64,000 nt of DNA from Saccharomycopsis fibuligera x Saccharomycopsis cf. fibuligera (Eukaryota; Ascomycota; Saccharomycetes; Ascoideales; Saccharomycopsidaceae): the NCBI GenBank assembly GCA_001936135.1, contig CP012811.1, forward strand, positions 1,054,001 to 1,118,000, given 5' to 3'. The first letter of the stretch is position 1. Every line of letters starts with the position of its first letter. The notes beneath the pieces were generated by a model. That model was not told the DNA's origin. It did not search any database and was given only the letters and a program-made list of their open reading frames with translations. A program made the position numbers and the translations under genes. This document shows positions 47,212 to 55,959 of the stretch, piece after piece.

Positions 47212-49656
47212 TCAAAAGTACTGACTATTTATCCATCTAAGACATTTTTGTATCTCCGCGATATCACTGTAATTAACATTCAAAAGCTCTTCATCCTTGG
47301 CAGTATCCAAAAGCACAAGATTGATCAAAGAGTCGCAATATGCTCTTGACGATGATGTTTTCACAGTCAACTTGATTGAGAACGTAGATTTGCTCTTAGT
47401 GGCAGCAGGATCTTGGCTACTAGCGCTAGCAGCATCGCCAGTAGCATCAACAGAAGTATTACTATTTGTTTCTTTGATTGTAAGCAATGAGCCAGTTGGA
47501 GTGGTGATTTTATTAAATATGTTATTCTTATCATAGCTAACATTATGATTCTTAGTCAAGCTTATTTCTAAGTTTTTTCCAGATTTCAGTATTTGTTTGT
47601 CCTCATTCACTTTATTAAAACTTTTGTAGACAAGCTTATTCAGCTTTGAGTCAATAATTTGCGTTCTATATTCTAAGTCTTCCTCATAAAGCAAAATCAA
47701 GCTCTTGATTAACTTTTTTAAAAACTTTTCATGATTAATATGTCCAATAAGTGGACGCAAAAGCAATGGAATATTGCTGCCTGGGATTACTACCACACTG
47801 TTGCTATTGTTACTGGAATTTTCGTAAAGGTTCTTCTTATGGTAATAGCAAAGCATTAGTCTTAGGAAATTTATAATATAGTCTGCTTTCTTGTTGTTTT
47901 TGATTAATTTTTCCAAGTCTTTTTCAATGCTATTGTTGCTTCCGCCATCGGCACTACTACTAGTGCTTCCTGCTTCTCCTACTGCCCCAGGAGAAGCACT
48001 TAAACTGCGTGCTTCAACTTGCCGTTCTTCAGCATTTCTTCGTTGCGTTTCCAATTCTTCGTCAATGTTCATTGTGACATATGAAATCTCAATCAATTCA
48101 TCTTCAAGCTCTACCGTGATTTTACTATTCGATACAATCTTCACCCCATACGGCAATAGCAACTTGGCTTCTTTTACCAACTGATAAAATAGTTCCTCTT
48201 CGAAGATTCTATTCCGTGCTTTGTTGATTTCTTTCTGGATCTTGTGAAAATTTACCCCTGATGATTGCTCTGTCTGCGCATTATTGTCATTACCATTATT
48301 ATTCTTGTCAAAAATGCTTGATTCGCTCACCAAAATAAATTCATTATTGACCTTCTCATACAACTTCACCACAACTTTATTTTCGAGTGTGCTGCTCTTG
48401 TTGCTAGGGTTAACAGCTCTACTGCTGCCTGCAGCAGTCACAGCCGCAGCAGCAGCAGAGGCGGAACCAGTCACCACTGGCACGAAAATCAACTCACCGT
48501 TGGTCTTAGATTTTTTCAACACAGCAATTCCTCGGTTTAGCTTGTATCGCGACCCGGAATCTTGATATCCGTACTTGATGGCAATATCGGCATTGCTTAC
48601 TTTGAACAATACTTCCTCGTACCTTTTAAAATTTTTTGTCAAATTGTTCAAATCATTATTGTTAGTTGACAGAATATCTCTACTATTGACAAAATTCAAG
48701 CAATCAACGAATGAAATTCTATGCAAGTTTTCAAAATAGTTTTTTTCCTTAATGACATCACTTTTTAAAAATACAAGTTTAGCACCAATGAGCCGCACTG
48801 CGTTTTCCAAACTTTCCAACTTCCAACTAACTAGGGCCATCTTATTAACCTGTTTTGACTGAGTTTTGTCATTGTTATTATTATTGTTGTTGCTGTTGTT
48901 GGCAGCTCCAGAAGCGTTTTCTCCATTATCCTCGGGTGGAGCAATACGATCACTGTTCAAAGAACCCAAGGGAATGAATTGTTTTAAGTGTGGAGACATG
49001 GATGTTTTTCCGACATTCGGCCTAAGCGAGGTCACTAACAATGATATGAAGTCTAATGAAAGAGATGCTTCATTGAGAGATGACCTTATCAATTTGCCTA
49101 AATCGTTTTTGTTGTCGTAAAATTTTTGGAGTCGTGCTTTTTCTAGAGCGAGCTTTTCAGTAAGAATTCTTTTTTGTTCTGCTTCATTCTGTGTATCGTC
49201 TTCTAGGTTCTCCTTGTTGACAGACTGTTTATCAGTTTGTGCGCTTCCCTCACCTTCATCAATTTCCATTGCTGAATCGTCCAACGGATCGGGTGCGCTC
49301 TCATAATCATCATTGTTGTTACTAATACTACCAATATTATTTTTTTTATCATCGTAATCTTCACTTTCTGGGGTCAATTCTTTGAAAATGTTCAAATATC
49401 TTTCGAGTTCGCTCTTCGCACTATCATCGCCATTAATTTCTCTTTGTTTGGCCAACTTGAATCTGATTTTCTCATTAATAATCTCATTCTGCAAGTCTTC
49501 TTCGTTCAAAGCAAGAAATTCTCCATCTCGCTCATGATTGACTCTAGTGATCAAATTGAAAAGCGAAAGGTCTTCTGGATTTGTTTGGAACGGATCTTTG
49601 AACGCCGTGGTTGAAATCAACCCTGGATCTAATTTAAGCGGTATGCTTTCTTCCAT
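47212..49656 (-). CDS. MED17: Mediator head-module subunit Med17 (Srb4)
   Basis: 814 residues, ATG at 49656 (MEESIPLKLDPGLISTTAFKDPFQTNPEDLSLFNLITRVNHERDGEFLALNEEDLQNEI). Med17 is the scaffold of the Mediator head and is essential for most RNA polymerase II transcription. Family features are the N-terminal acidic region, a helical core (ALEKARLQKFYDNKNDLGKLIRSSLNEASLSLDFISLLVTSLRP), KMALVSWKLESLENAVRLIGAKL...FENLHRISFVDCLNFVNSRDI, the conserved central block HKIQKEINKARNRIFEEELFYQLVKEAKLLLPYGV, and the C-terminal KLTVKTSSSRAYCDSLINLVL. Asn, Ala/Ser and Gln-poor acidic inserts make it longer than the 687-residue S. cerevisiae protein. It converges on the RRM gene. Confidence 0.9.
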   Translation of the reverse strand: MEESIPLKLDPGLISTTAFKDPFQTNPEDLSLFNLITRVNHERDGEFLALNEEDLQNEIINEKIRFKLAKQREINGDDSAKSELERYLNIFKELTPESEDYDDKKNNIGSISNNNDDYESAPDPLDDSAMEIDEGEGSAQTDKQSVNKENLEDDTQNEAEQKRILTEKLALEKARLQKFYDNKNDLGKLIRSSLNEASLSLDFISLLVTSLRPNVGKTSMSPHLKQFIPLGSLNSDRIAPPEDNGENASGAANNSNNNNNNNDKTQSKQVNKMALVSWKLESLENAVRLIGAKLVFLKSDVIKEKNYFENLHRISFVDCLNFVNSRDILSTNNNDLNNLTKNFKRYEEVLFKVSNADIAIKYGYQDSGSRYKLNRGIAVLKKSKTNGELIFVPVVTGSASAAAAAVTAAGSSRAVNPSNKSSTLENKVVVKLYEKVNNEFILVSESSIFDKNNNGNDNNAQTEQSSGVNFHKIQKEINKARNRIFEEELFYQLVKEAKLLLPYGVKIVSNSKITVELEDELIEISYVTMNIDEELETQRRNAEERQVEARSLSASPGAVGEAGSTSSSADGGSNNSIEKDLEKLIKNNKKADYIINFLRLMLCYYHKKNLYENSSNNSNSVVVIPGSNIPLLLRPLIGHINHEKFLKKLIKSLILLYEEDLEYRTQIIDSKLNKLVYKSFNKVNEDKQILKSGKNLEISLTKNHNVSYDKNNIFNKITTPTGSLLTIKETNSNTSVDATGDAASASSQDPAATKSKSTFSIKLTVKTSSSRAYCDSLINLVLLDTAKDEELLNVNYSDIAEIQKCLRWINSQYF

Positions 49657-50095
49657 TGGTGTTTGTTTGCTGATGGATAAGTAGATGATTCAAGAGCAGC
49701 TCTCATGTTGCAACCCAGTATACCTCTCATAATAATCATCACTAACTATATAAAATTACATGCTACAGTTTGAAGAAAAGAAAAATAAAAGCATGTGATA
49801 ATATCGTGACCTTCTTTATGTAACACATTACTAATGTATATTCTGATACCGGCGTTGGTATTGCGTCGCTATGCGATTCTTGTTTTGAAAAGGTTCTAAA
49901 AGCTCCCTAGCAATTTCCTTAATGAAAAATGGTTGAAAATACACTCCATAATTATTATCTCTCTTTTTTCTCTTTTTTTTTTTAGTTACCATTTCAAAGA
50001 GCTTTATATTAAATTAAAAAAATTACTTCCTTGATCTGTTACAAACCCACGGGCTAATGTTCATCTTTGCATCATCATGCATAATCAAACAACAG
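49657..50095. promoter_or_regulatory. MED17 upstream region
   Basis: AT-rich, with a T-run near 49,973. The MED17 promoter should lie in the first few hundred bases. Nothing else recognisable. Confidence 0.5.
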
Positions 50096-50401
50096 TCAAG
50101 CCGCGGCTTCTATGCTGCTTCTCCTCCTCCTCCTCCTCCTCCTCCTCCTCCATCTGTCTGCACAAAATATCCTCGGCAGTTTCAGTGAACACCAATATTC
50201 TAATCGTGTTAGATAGAATCTTAAAAGAATCAGTAGACAGATGATGTGAGGAACTACCTGGGCTTTACTATAACTTATACACGTGCCTTTTTCATCAGAC
50301 CACATTTCCATTTCCATAGTTTCATAAATGCCTGTTAATTGTTTCAATTTGAAGCTGAAGTATAATACAGCTACACCTACACCTACACCGAGTAATATCA
50401 T
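50096..50401 (-). CDS. Possible small membrane protein, perhaps spliced (uncertain)
   Basis: The frame starts MILLGVGVGVAVLYFSFKLKQLTGIYETMEMEMWSDEKGT: a short N-terminal hydrophobic helix followed by a polar stretch, as in many small mitochondrial or ER membrane proteins. Read straight through, it ends in ten arginines from a GGA/AGG microsatellite, which looks unnatural. In another frame, the same microsatellite encodes a Glu run (CRQMEEEEEEEEEKQHRSRGLTVV), and a TATCTAAC...TTAG sequence (near 50,200-50,220) could be a branch site and acceptor, so a small intron may switch frames. I could not find a donor that joins both parts cleanly. A CACGTG lies in the frame. No family recognised; it may be a chance frame. 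Confidence 0.25.
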   Translation of the reverse strand: MILLGVGVGVAVLYFSFKLKQLTGIYETMEMEMWSDEKGTCISYSKAQVVPHIICLLILLRFYLTRLEYWCSLKLPRIFCADRWRRRRRRRRRRSSIEAAA

Positions 50402-50927
50402 TTCGCTGAATAATGGTTAAAACCAATAATAAATTGTACCTGTCCTAATTGAAAATTACCAAATTGATTACATTTTATTTCTTTTATTTCATTTTTTTTT
50501 TCTTTTTGAGAAAAAGCCGGAGCTAACTAATTCATAATAAACAGAGCAACATAGCGTTTCTTGAATTAAAATCCAACAGTTATTAAAAGAAGCTAGAGTA
50601 TAAAAAATTATGATCTTCAATAAATAAAGCTAAACTAAATACAAAAATGGAGGATAACAAAGCTAAAAAACATAGAGAGGTAATTAGAGTGACAAAAACT
50701 AAACAAACAAGCTTTAATAAAAGTAAGCTAAAGCAAACTAAAGATTTTTAGAAAACAAACAACAAGGAATCTAGCGAAATAGTTTGAACTGGGCCAGCAG
50801 AAAGGATACAATAAAAGAGCATAAGAAAAAAAATAAACAAGCAACAGGATCAAAGAGTCTTTTTTCAACAGAGCAACAACAAAACTGAGAAACCAATAAT
50901 GAAACAATAACAAATAGCTAACGAAAT

Positions 50928-50960
<33 letters not shown>

Positions 50961-50975
50961 GTTGAAATTGAAACT
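50402..50975. other. Intergenic region downstream of the hexokinase-like gene
   Basis: 574 bp, very A-rich, ending in an A30 run (50929-50958) directly after the kinase stop codon. No gene seen. Confidence 0.6.
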
Positions 50976-52667
50976 TTACTGTGTGATATTTCTATTAATT
51001 GCAGCTGATATCGCTGCACCAAAGATAGAACTATCATTAACAAAATTCAACTGGTACTGTGTATCGGGATTCAATAAGCTCAAAAAATAATCAAGTTTTT
51101 CTCTATAATAGTGGAAATGCTTCAATACTGATCCACCGTAGCCAACGCTGCTAATTTTAGCATTTGCAGTTGTATTTGCGCTTTCTTCTTTCTTGCTGCT
51201 CAAGTTTTCTAAACTGATTATAGAGCATGCAAGAATGGCTGCTGCACGGGTAGCCACGGCCTGTATTACCCTTTTCATTGCAAACATCTCCTCATCAGAA
51301 ATTGATATTGTTGCTGATGCTTCAGGGTCATCTATGGCCGTTGCGATTGTGTCATTTGTTTTGCTAAATGTATCAATAAAATACTGCTTAGCAGTATCTA
51401 AGTTCACGCTGTTTGAGATAACTGAACACACTTCACCAGTAAAGTGGTCATATTTGACAAATAACTTATTTGAAAGAAATTGGCTGTTGTCTTTCAACAA
51501 GTATCCATTCTTTATTAAGTCAACGATAACCAACCTCGAGACTTCAGAAATGTATCTCCCAGAAGTTAAAAACTCTAGCGGTTGGTTCAAGTTATTGAAA
51601 TCATTATCAATGAAAGCATTAACGTTAGAAGATGACAGCGTAGCCACCAGCCATGCCTTGTGAACCTCACTATCATAGGATGTTGCATGGCGTTGGAAAT
51701 GCTGACCAAAAAATGAAAGCTCGGTATTAAATAAACATTCCTTGTGATTGTTAGCATAAAGTACAACTTTGTTAGCTTCCTGCTTTTCCTGTGACGTGAT
51801 GAGCTTTGTGGGCAAAAATAGGCAGCAATTTGTTCCGGTTCCAATCACCATACCCATCAGAGTGTGCTTGTTGAAGAATTTTGCTGAAAGATAAACTGAC
51901 ACAGAATCGTTAACTAAAGATAAAACTTGTAAGTTAATGCCTGCTGCAGCAAAAGCACTTTCTTCAAATAAAGTCTTGAGCGATTTGTTTAGAATTGCAT
52001 TGTCAATAGCGTACCCTTTGCCGCAACTATTGATGAACCCATCATTGGTATGGGTTTGATTCAACGGAAAACTCCAAGTTATACCTGCTTGAATTTGCTT
52101 AGATTTGTCAAAATAAGACTCCTGTTGTGGGTTTTGTCCAGTAGCAAATATCACCTGGTTAATCTTTTTACCAATCCATTGGAAGAACGCATGATTGATT
52201 ATTTTCTGACTATCAGGAATAAGAAATTTTTCTGACACAACAACCTGAGCAGACCTCTGCGAACCAAACACGTCAATCACTGAAACTCTCAACGTTGATC
52301 CACCCAAATCAAGCGACAAAAATCTGCCATCTTCCTGGCCAGTTACAATAAAGTTGAAGCATGGAATCATGGAGATCTTACTTGAAGAGAGTGCCTGCTG
52401 ATATTGAGTTTCAAACGTTCTCATTATCTGTTTCAAGCGGCTTTCCTCATTGATAAAGGACACAAATTGGCTTTCAATGCGGCTGAGTTCGAGTTGAAGA
52501 GTATCTTCATCGAGGTTTTTTCCAGCTTCTGGACAAATGTTATTATTAGTATTAATATTATTGGAATCAGCAACTGTCAAAGAAGTACAGCTTCCAGAGA
52601 AATCATGCAATGAAAGGCCGGAGCTGTCTGATTCGAGCAAACTGTCTTTTGAAACGTAGCCAGACAT
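50976..52667 (-). CDS. Divergent hexokinase-family sugar kinase, probably N-acetylglucosamine kinase
   Basis: 563 residues. The actin-like hexokinase fold is marked by phosphate-1 FLSLDLGGSTLRVSVID (about 116-132), the substrate loop GITWSFPLNQT (195-205), the catalytic Asp in LVNDSVSVYL (Asp254), phosphate-2 MVIGTGTNCCLF (273-284) and the adenosine region GYGGSVLKHFHYY...VNDSSIFGAAISAAI at the C-terminus. It departs from glucose hexokinases (LVNDTVGTL, TWSKGF-type loops) and is closest in my memory to fungal GlcNAc kinases (Nag5/Hxk1 of C. albicans), which phosphorylate GlcNAc with ATP. A Ser/Asn-rich N-terminal extension of about 55 residues is extra. The other NAG genes, which form a cluster in C. 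albicans, are not beside it here. The substrate is inferred. Confidence 0.75.
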   Translation of the reverse strand: MSGYVSKDSLLESDSSGLSLHDFSGSCTSLTVADSNNINTNNNICPEAGKNLDEDTLQLELSRIESQFVSFINEESRLKQIMRTFETQYQQALSSSKISMIPCFNFIVTGQEDGRFLSLDLGGSTLRVSVIDVFGSQRSAQVVVSEKFLIPDSQKIINHAFFQWIGKKINQVIFATGQNPQQESYFDKSKQIQAGITWSFPLNQTHTNDGFINSCGKGYAIDNAILNKSLKTLFEESAFAAAGINLQVLSLVNDSVSVYLSAKFFNKHTLMGMVIGTGTNCCLFLPTKLITSQEKQEANKVVLYANNHKECLFNTELSFFGQHFQRHATSYDSEVHKAWLVATLSSSNVNAFIDNDFNNLNQPLEFLTSGRYISEVSRLVIVDLIKNGYLLKDNSQFLSNKLFVKYDHFTGEVCSVISNSVNLDTAKQYFIDTFSKTNDTIATAIDDPEASATISISDEEMFAMKRVIQAVATRAAAILACSIISLENLSSKKEESANTTANAKISSVGYGGSVLKHFHYYREKLDYFLSLLNPDTQYQLNFVNDSSIFGAAISAAINRNITQ

Positions 52668-53116
52668 AATGAATGGCCAAAGAAGTATGCAAAGTAAGAT
52701 ACAAAAGCCACTTGATAATACCGTCGCCAGAGTGAATTACAATGTAAAACTGGAACTACTGGAAATTTGGCCTCTTTTTAAATGCAGATCAGATCAGGGG
52801 AACTCCAACAAATAAAAATAAAGTAAAGTGGTAATCTAAATAAAGGAAAATCCGGCATCGGGCAAAGGATTGTCAGGTACTTAGACACTCGCGTTGCGCA
52901 GTCGTGCGACCCTGCCATCTTTAACTGTACCGAAGTTAATTTTAGAAGCGCCGCCCAGCACGACGGGTCTATTTGGTGCGGGTAAATCGCGATGCTCAAA
53001 GTTTGGTAATTGCGACCACTAAGGGTCGACATGCGATTAAATACACTCGCCGCTACAAGGACATACTGTGAAAGGATATGTACTAAAAGTATTAGAAGTA
53101 AGAGTTTGAATAGTAA
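52668..53116. promoter_or_regulatory. Upstream region of the sugar kinase
   Basis: 449 bp. The promoter of the minus-strand kinase lies on the left; the 3' end of the first esterase on the right. A GC-richer patch at 52,880-53,050 carries no clear motif I can name. Confidence 0.5.
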
Positions 53117-54844
53117 TCATGCCTGCAACTCAGGGAGGATATCTCCCAAAAAGTTAACAGCCTCTTTTCTGGCATTGTCCTCTTCCACATAGAGCCCATT
53201 CAAGTCAAAAACCATATTGGTGGCTTCGTCCTTGTACACTGGCCATTCTGGAGCAGGATAGTCTTCATCTTGGAGCTCATAATTTGGATTCAAATCACTG
53301 ATAAAACTAGCCCAAAACTTGGAAATTGTTTTTGCGATCTTTGGTGAGTTTTCATGAGGAAACCAAACAGACCCATAAGACGAGTTTGCTGGATGAAGGT
53401 TATTGTCAAAAACATACACCACTTCCTGAAAGTGAGCTGAGCCCAAATATGCGGCGTTAGAAAGAGCTTGGTCCGGTATATTGTGACGATACTTGTACAC
53501 AGGAATACCGTTTTTGCTGTGTATCTGAGCTGCGATTCTTGTCATCCCGATGAAGATAGCATCACCCAAGAAGCAAGCAATACGAGGATATTGCAGCCCA
53601 ACGGTGTCTGGATAGGTTATAGGAGTACTGTTATATGTTGGATCTAAAGGCACCGAAAACTTACTGTTTCCAAATTCATAAAGCTCATTGATTCTTTCCA
53701 CAGAAGCATCATGGATATAGGGGAATTCTTGACGGATTGCATCTTTGAAAGCTTCGGTGGAGTTCAATGTACTGTCGGCAAAAGAGGACCCTTCATCAGT
53801 GTTGGTACCGAAAAGAATCGGCACTTTTGAATATTTACCCTCTTTCAACAGTTTTGAAGGATAATCTGGTATGATTTTACCATCAACCTGTGGAGATTGG
53901 AATCCAGTATTGATAATGCCATTAGTTGTGTTAAAAACATTAACCAAGTCCAAAGCGTTCACTTTTTGAAGACATTCTAAAGTATCTTTTGCGTCAGTGC
54001 AGTTGAAATACTCAACCACAGTGTTATAGTCTGCTTGGGCCACATCATTGCCTATTAAACCAGTACTAGTTGCTGGATTGGTACCACTTTCCATGATTGC
54101 ACCTTTCACATAAGAGCCTAAACTTCCTGAAGTTAGCAAATTACCAACAGAAATGCCACCTGCAGATTCACCCCAAATGACCAAATGTTCAGAATCACCA
54201 CCAAAGGCTTCAATGTTTTCATGGACCCACTCAATGGCTTGCAATTGATCTCTCAATCCCACATTTGTCCATCCTTTACGGGCAACTTCTTTTGAACTTA
54301 ACCATCCAAATCCAGAAAGCCTATAGTTGATAGAAACACCAATGAACGGTTTGCCAATATTGACGCCGTTTCGCACAATAAATGACAAATTGTAGGCCTC
54401 TCTAGCACTAGAACCGTCAGCCCAACCACCACCATGGATCCAAATCCCCACCGGCAATGATTCATTCTCGAAACCACGAGGTTTGACCACATTTAAACTC
54501 AAACAGTCTTCGGATTGAGGCAATGGCGCACTGTCAGAACCCGAAGTTGCAAAACAAGCATTACCGTAAGTTGTAAAATTTTTGATTTCACTTCCCCATG
54601 ATTGGTTATATGGTTGGGGGTTGGCAAAGCGCAAGTTGCCAATTGGTGGTGCAGCAAATGGAATACCCAAAAATAATTCTTGCTGATAATTTTTCAAATA
54701 AAGACCAGAAATTGAACCATTATTTATTTGCACTGTTGGTGCTGGCTGCTTTGAACCTTCGTCATCATTAAAAGGGAGCAGTGACCCTCGGACGAAAGAA
54801 CTTAAGAAAGCCAAAAAACCGAGCGGAAGTAGGAATTTTTGCAT
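53117..54844 (-). CDS. Secreted type-B carboxylesterase/lipase, paralogue 1
   Basis: 575 residues from ATG 54844 (MQKFLLPLGFLAFLSSFVRG, a clean signal peptide); an in-frame stretch 11 codons further up is less likely. It belongs to the carboxylesterase type-B/Candida rugosa lipase family of alpha/beta hydrolases. Seen directly: the GxxF entry block (YQQELFLGIPFAAPPIGNLRF), the EDCLSLNVV signature, the oxyanion hole HGGG (137-140), the nucleophile Ser227 in GESAGG, the acid Glu351 in TNTDEG and the base His471 in SAHFQEV. Several N-glycosylation sequons support secretion. It probably hydrolyses lipid or other carboxyl esters outside the cell. It is the first of three paralogues, all on the minus strand. 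Confidence 0.92.
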   Translation of the reverse strand: MQKFLLPLGFLAFLSSFVRGSLLPFNDDEGSKQPAPTVQINNGSISGLYLKNYQQELFLGIPFAAPPIGNLRFANPQPYNQSWGSEIKNFTTYGNACFATSGSDSAPLPQSEDCLSLNVVKPRGFENESLPVGIWIHGGGWADGSSAREAYNLSFIVRNGVNIGKPFIGVSINYRLSGFGWLSSKEVARKGWTNVGLRDQLQAIEWVHENIEAFGGDSEHLVIWGESAGGISVGNLLTSGSLGSYVKGAIMESGTNPATSTGLIGNDVAQADYNTVVEYFNCTDAKDTLECLQKVNALDLVNVFNTTNGIINTGFQSPQVDGKIIPDYPSKLLKEGKYSKVPILFGTNTDEGSSFADSTLNSTEAFKDAIRQEFPYIHDASVERINELYEFGNSKFSVPLDPTYNSTPITYPDTVGLQYPRIACFLGDAIFIGMTRIAAQIHSKNGIPVYKYRHNIPDQALSNAAYLGSAHFQEVVYVFDNNLHPANSSYGSVWFPHENSPKIAKTISKFWASFISDLNPNYELQDEDYPAPEWPVYKDEATNMVFDLNGLYVEEDNARKEAVNFLGDILPELQA

Positions 54845-55959
54845 TTTTGAAATGGTTTGCTGTTGAATTGAACACAAATAATGATGGGAGGTAACTAAGT
54901 TGGTCGAGTTCTCGTGAAGAGAGCATACTTACGAGCTTATATAGCATTTAATAAAGTTTGTTTACTTACCCGCTCAGATGCACAGCATCCCAATTCGATT
55001 GTTTTGCTACGTTAGCGTAAGTGTTCCAAAATAGCACCAAGTCGCAGTTAATCTTAGTATCCATAAGGCACAATACGATTGACAAATGATTTACACAAAG
55101 AATTGATGCATCGAAATCAAGAGCAACTTCATTTGAATGTGTGCTTTATAGCAATTTTAAGCATCAGAGATAGTTGTAAATAGACTGCTATTTCTGTGAG
55201 TCAAAACAACTTGGCAGACCGAGCATAATTTCAATCCTTCTCTCCTGTGCTGATTTCCAAAATCCCTCCTGTCCTCCCACTGTAATTTGAAGTTTTTCTG
55301 GGGTAAAACTTTGCCATGCGTCTCAAAGCGAAATGATGCTTGTCAGTGCAAGCCTAGGTGAGGAGACTCTCGAGGCATTTTTCTCGATCGAGGAACAAAA
55401 ACAAAAAAGAGTCTTAAGTTGGCTTAACTTGGCGGACAGGGGACCATGCATGCGGCTGCAGATGTATGCTAACATCGAAGGAAAAATTTCTGTTATAATC
55501 TCGAGCTTCTCTAAATTGCAAGGACAGTGACAAGAGAAGTTAAATTTGATTAAGGCAGATTGCGAAAAAATTGGCAGATTGCTTTAAGAAGGACAAGTGC
55601 TATTTATCAAAGCTAGAAACGGCTGACATGGCGGTTGTTAGAGAAAGTCCTTTTGATATTACGGTAATCCGAACTTATAGGTAATAGCAAAGTTTTTCTC
55701 ACAGCTTAACTGCTCACATAGTGTACTTTATAGGTATTGAAGCACTGGCTAAGTAAATTAAAAATGCACCAATAGACTATATTCAAGTATGATAACGAAC
55801 TAGTTGGCTCGTGTTTACGGAGAACTAAAATGACATGAACTATGTAATTGTACTGAAATTGCTCTAACGTATTCCAAACACGACATAAAATGAAGTAAGC
55901 TATATATGTCCGACAACATGCTAAACTATAGAAAAAAATATAGAAATTTTAAAGATAAT
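54845..55959. promoter_or_regulatory. 1.1-kb region between esterases 1 and 2
   Basis: It holds the promoter of paralogue 1 (TATATAG near 54,938) and the 3' region of paralogue 2. A plus-strand frame at 55333-55530 is open for 65 codons but has no recognisable features. No repeat shared with the other esterase spacers was obvious by eye. Confidence 0.5.
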
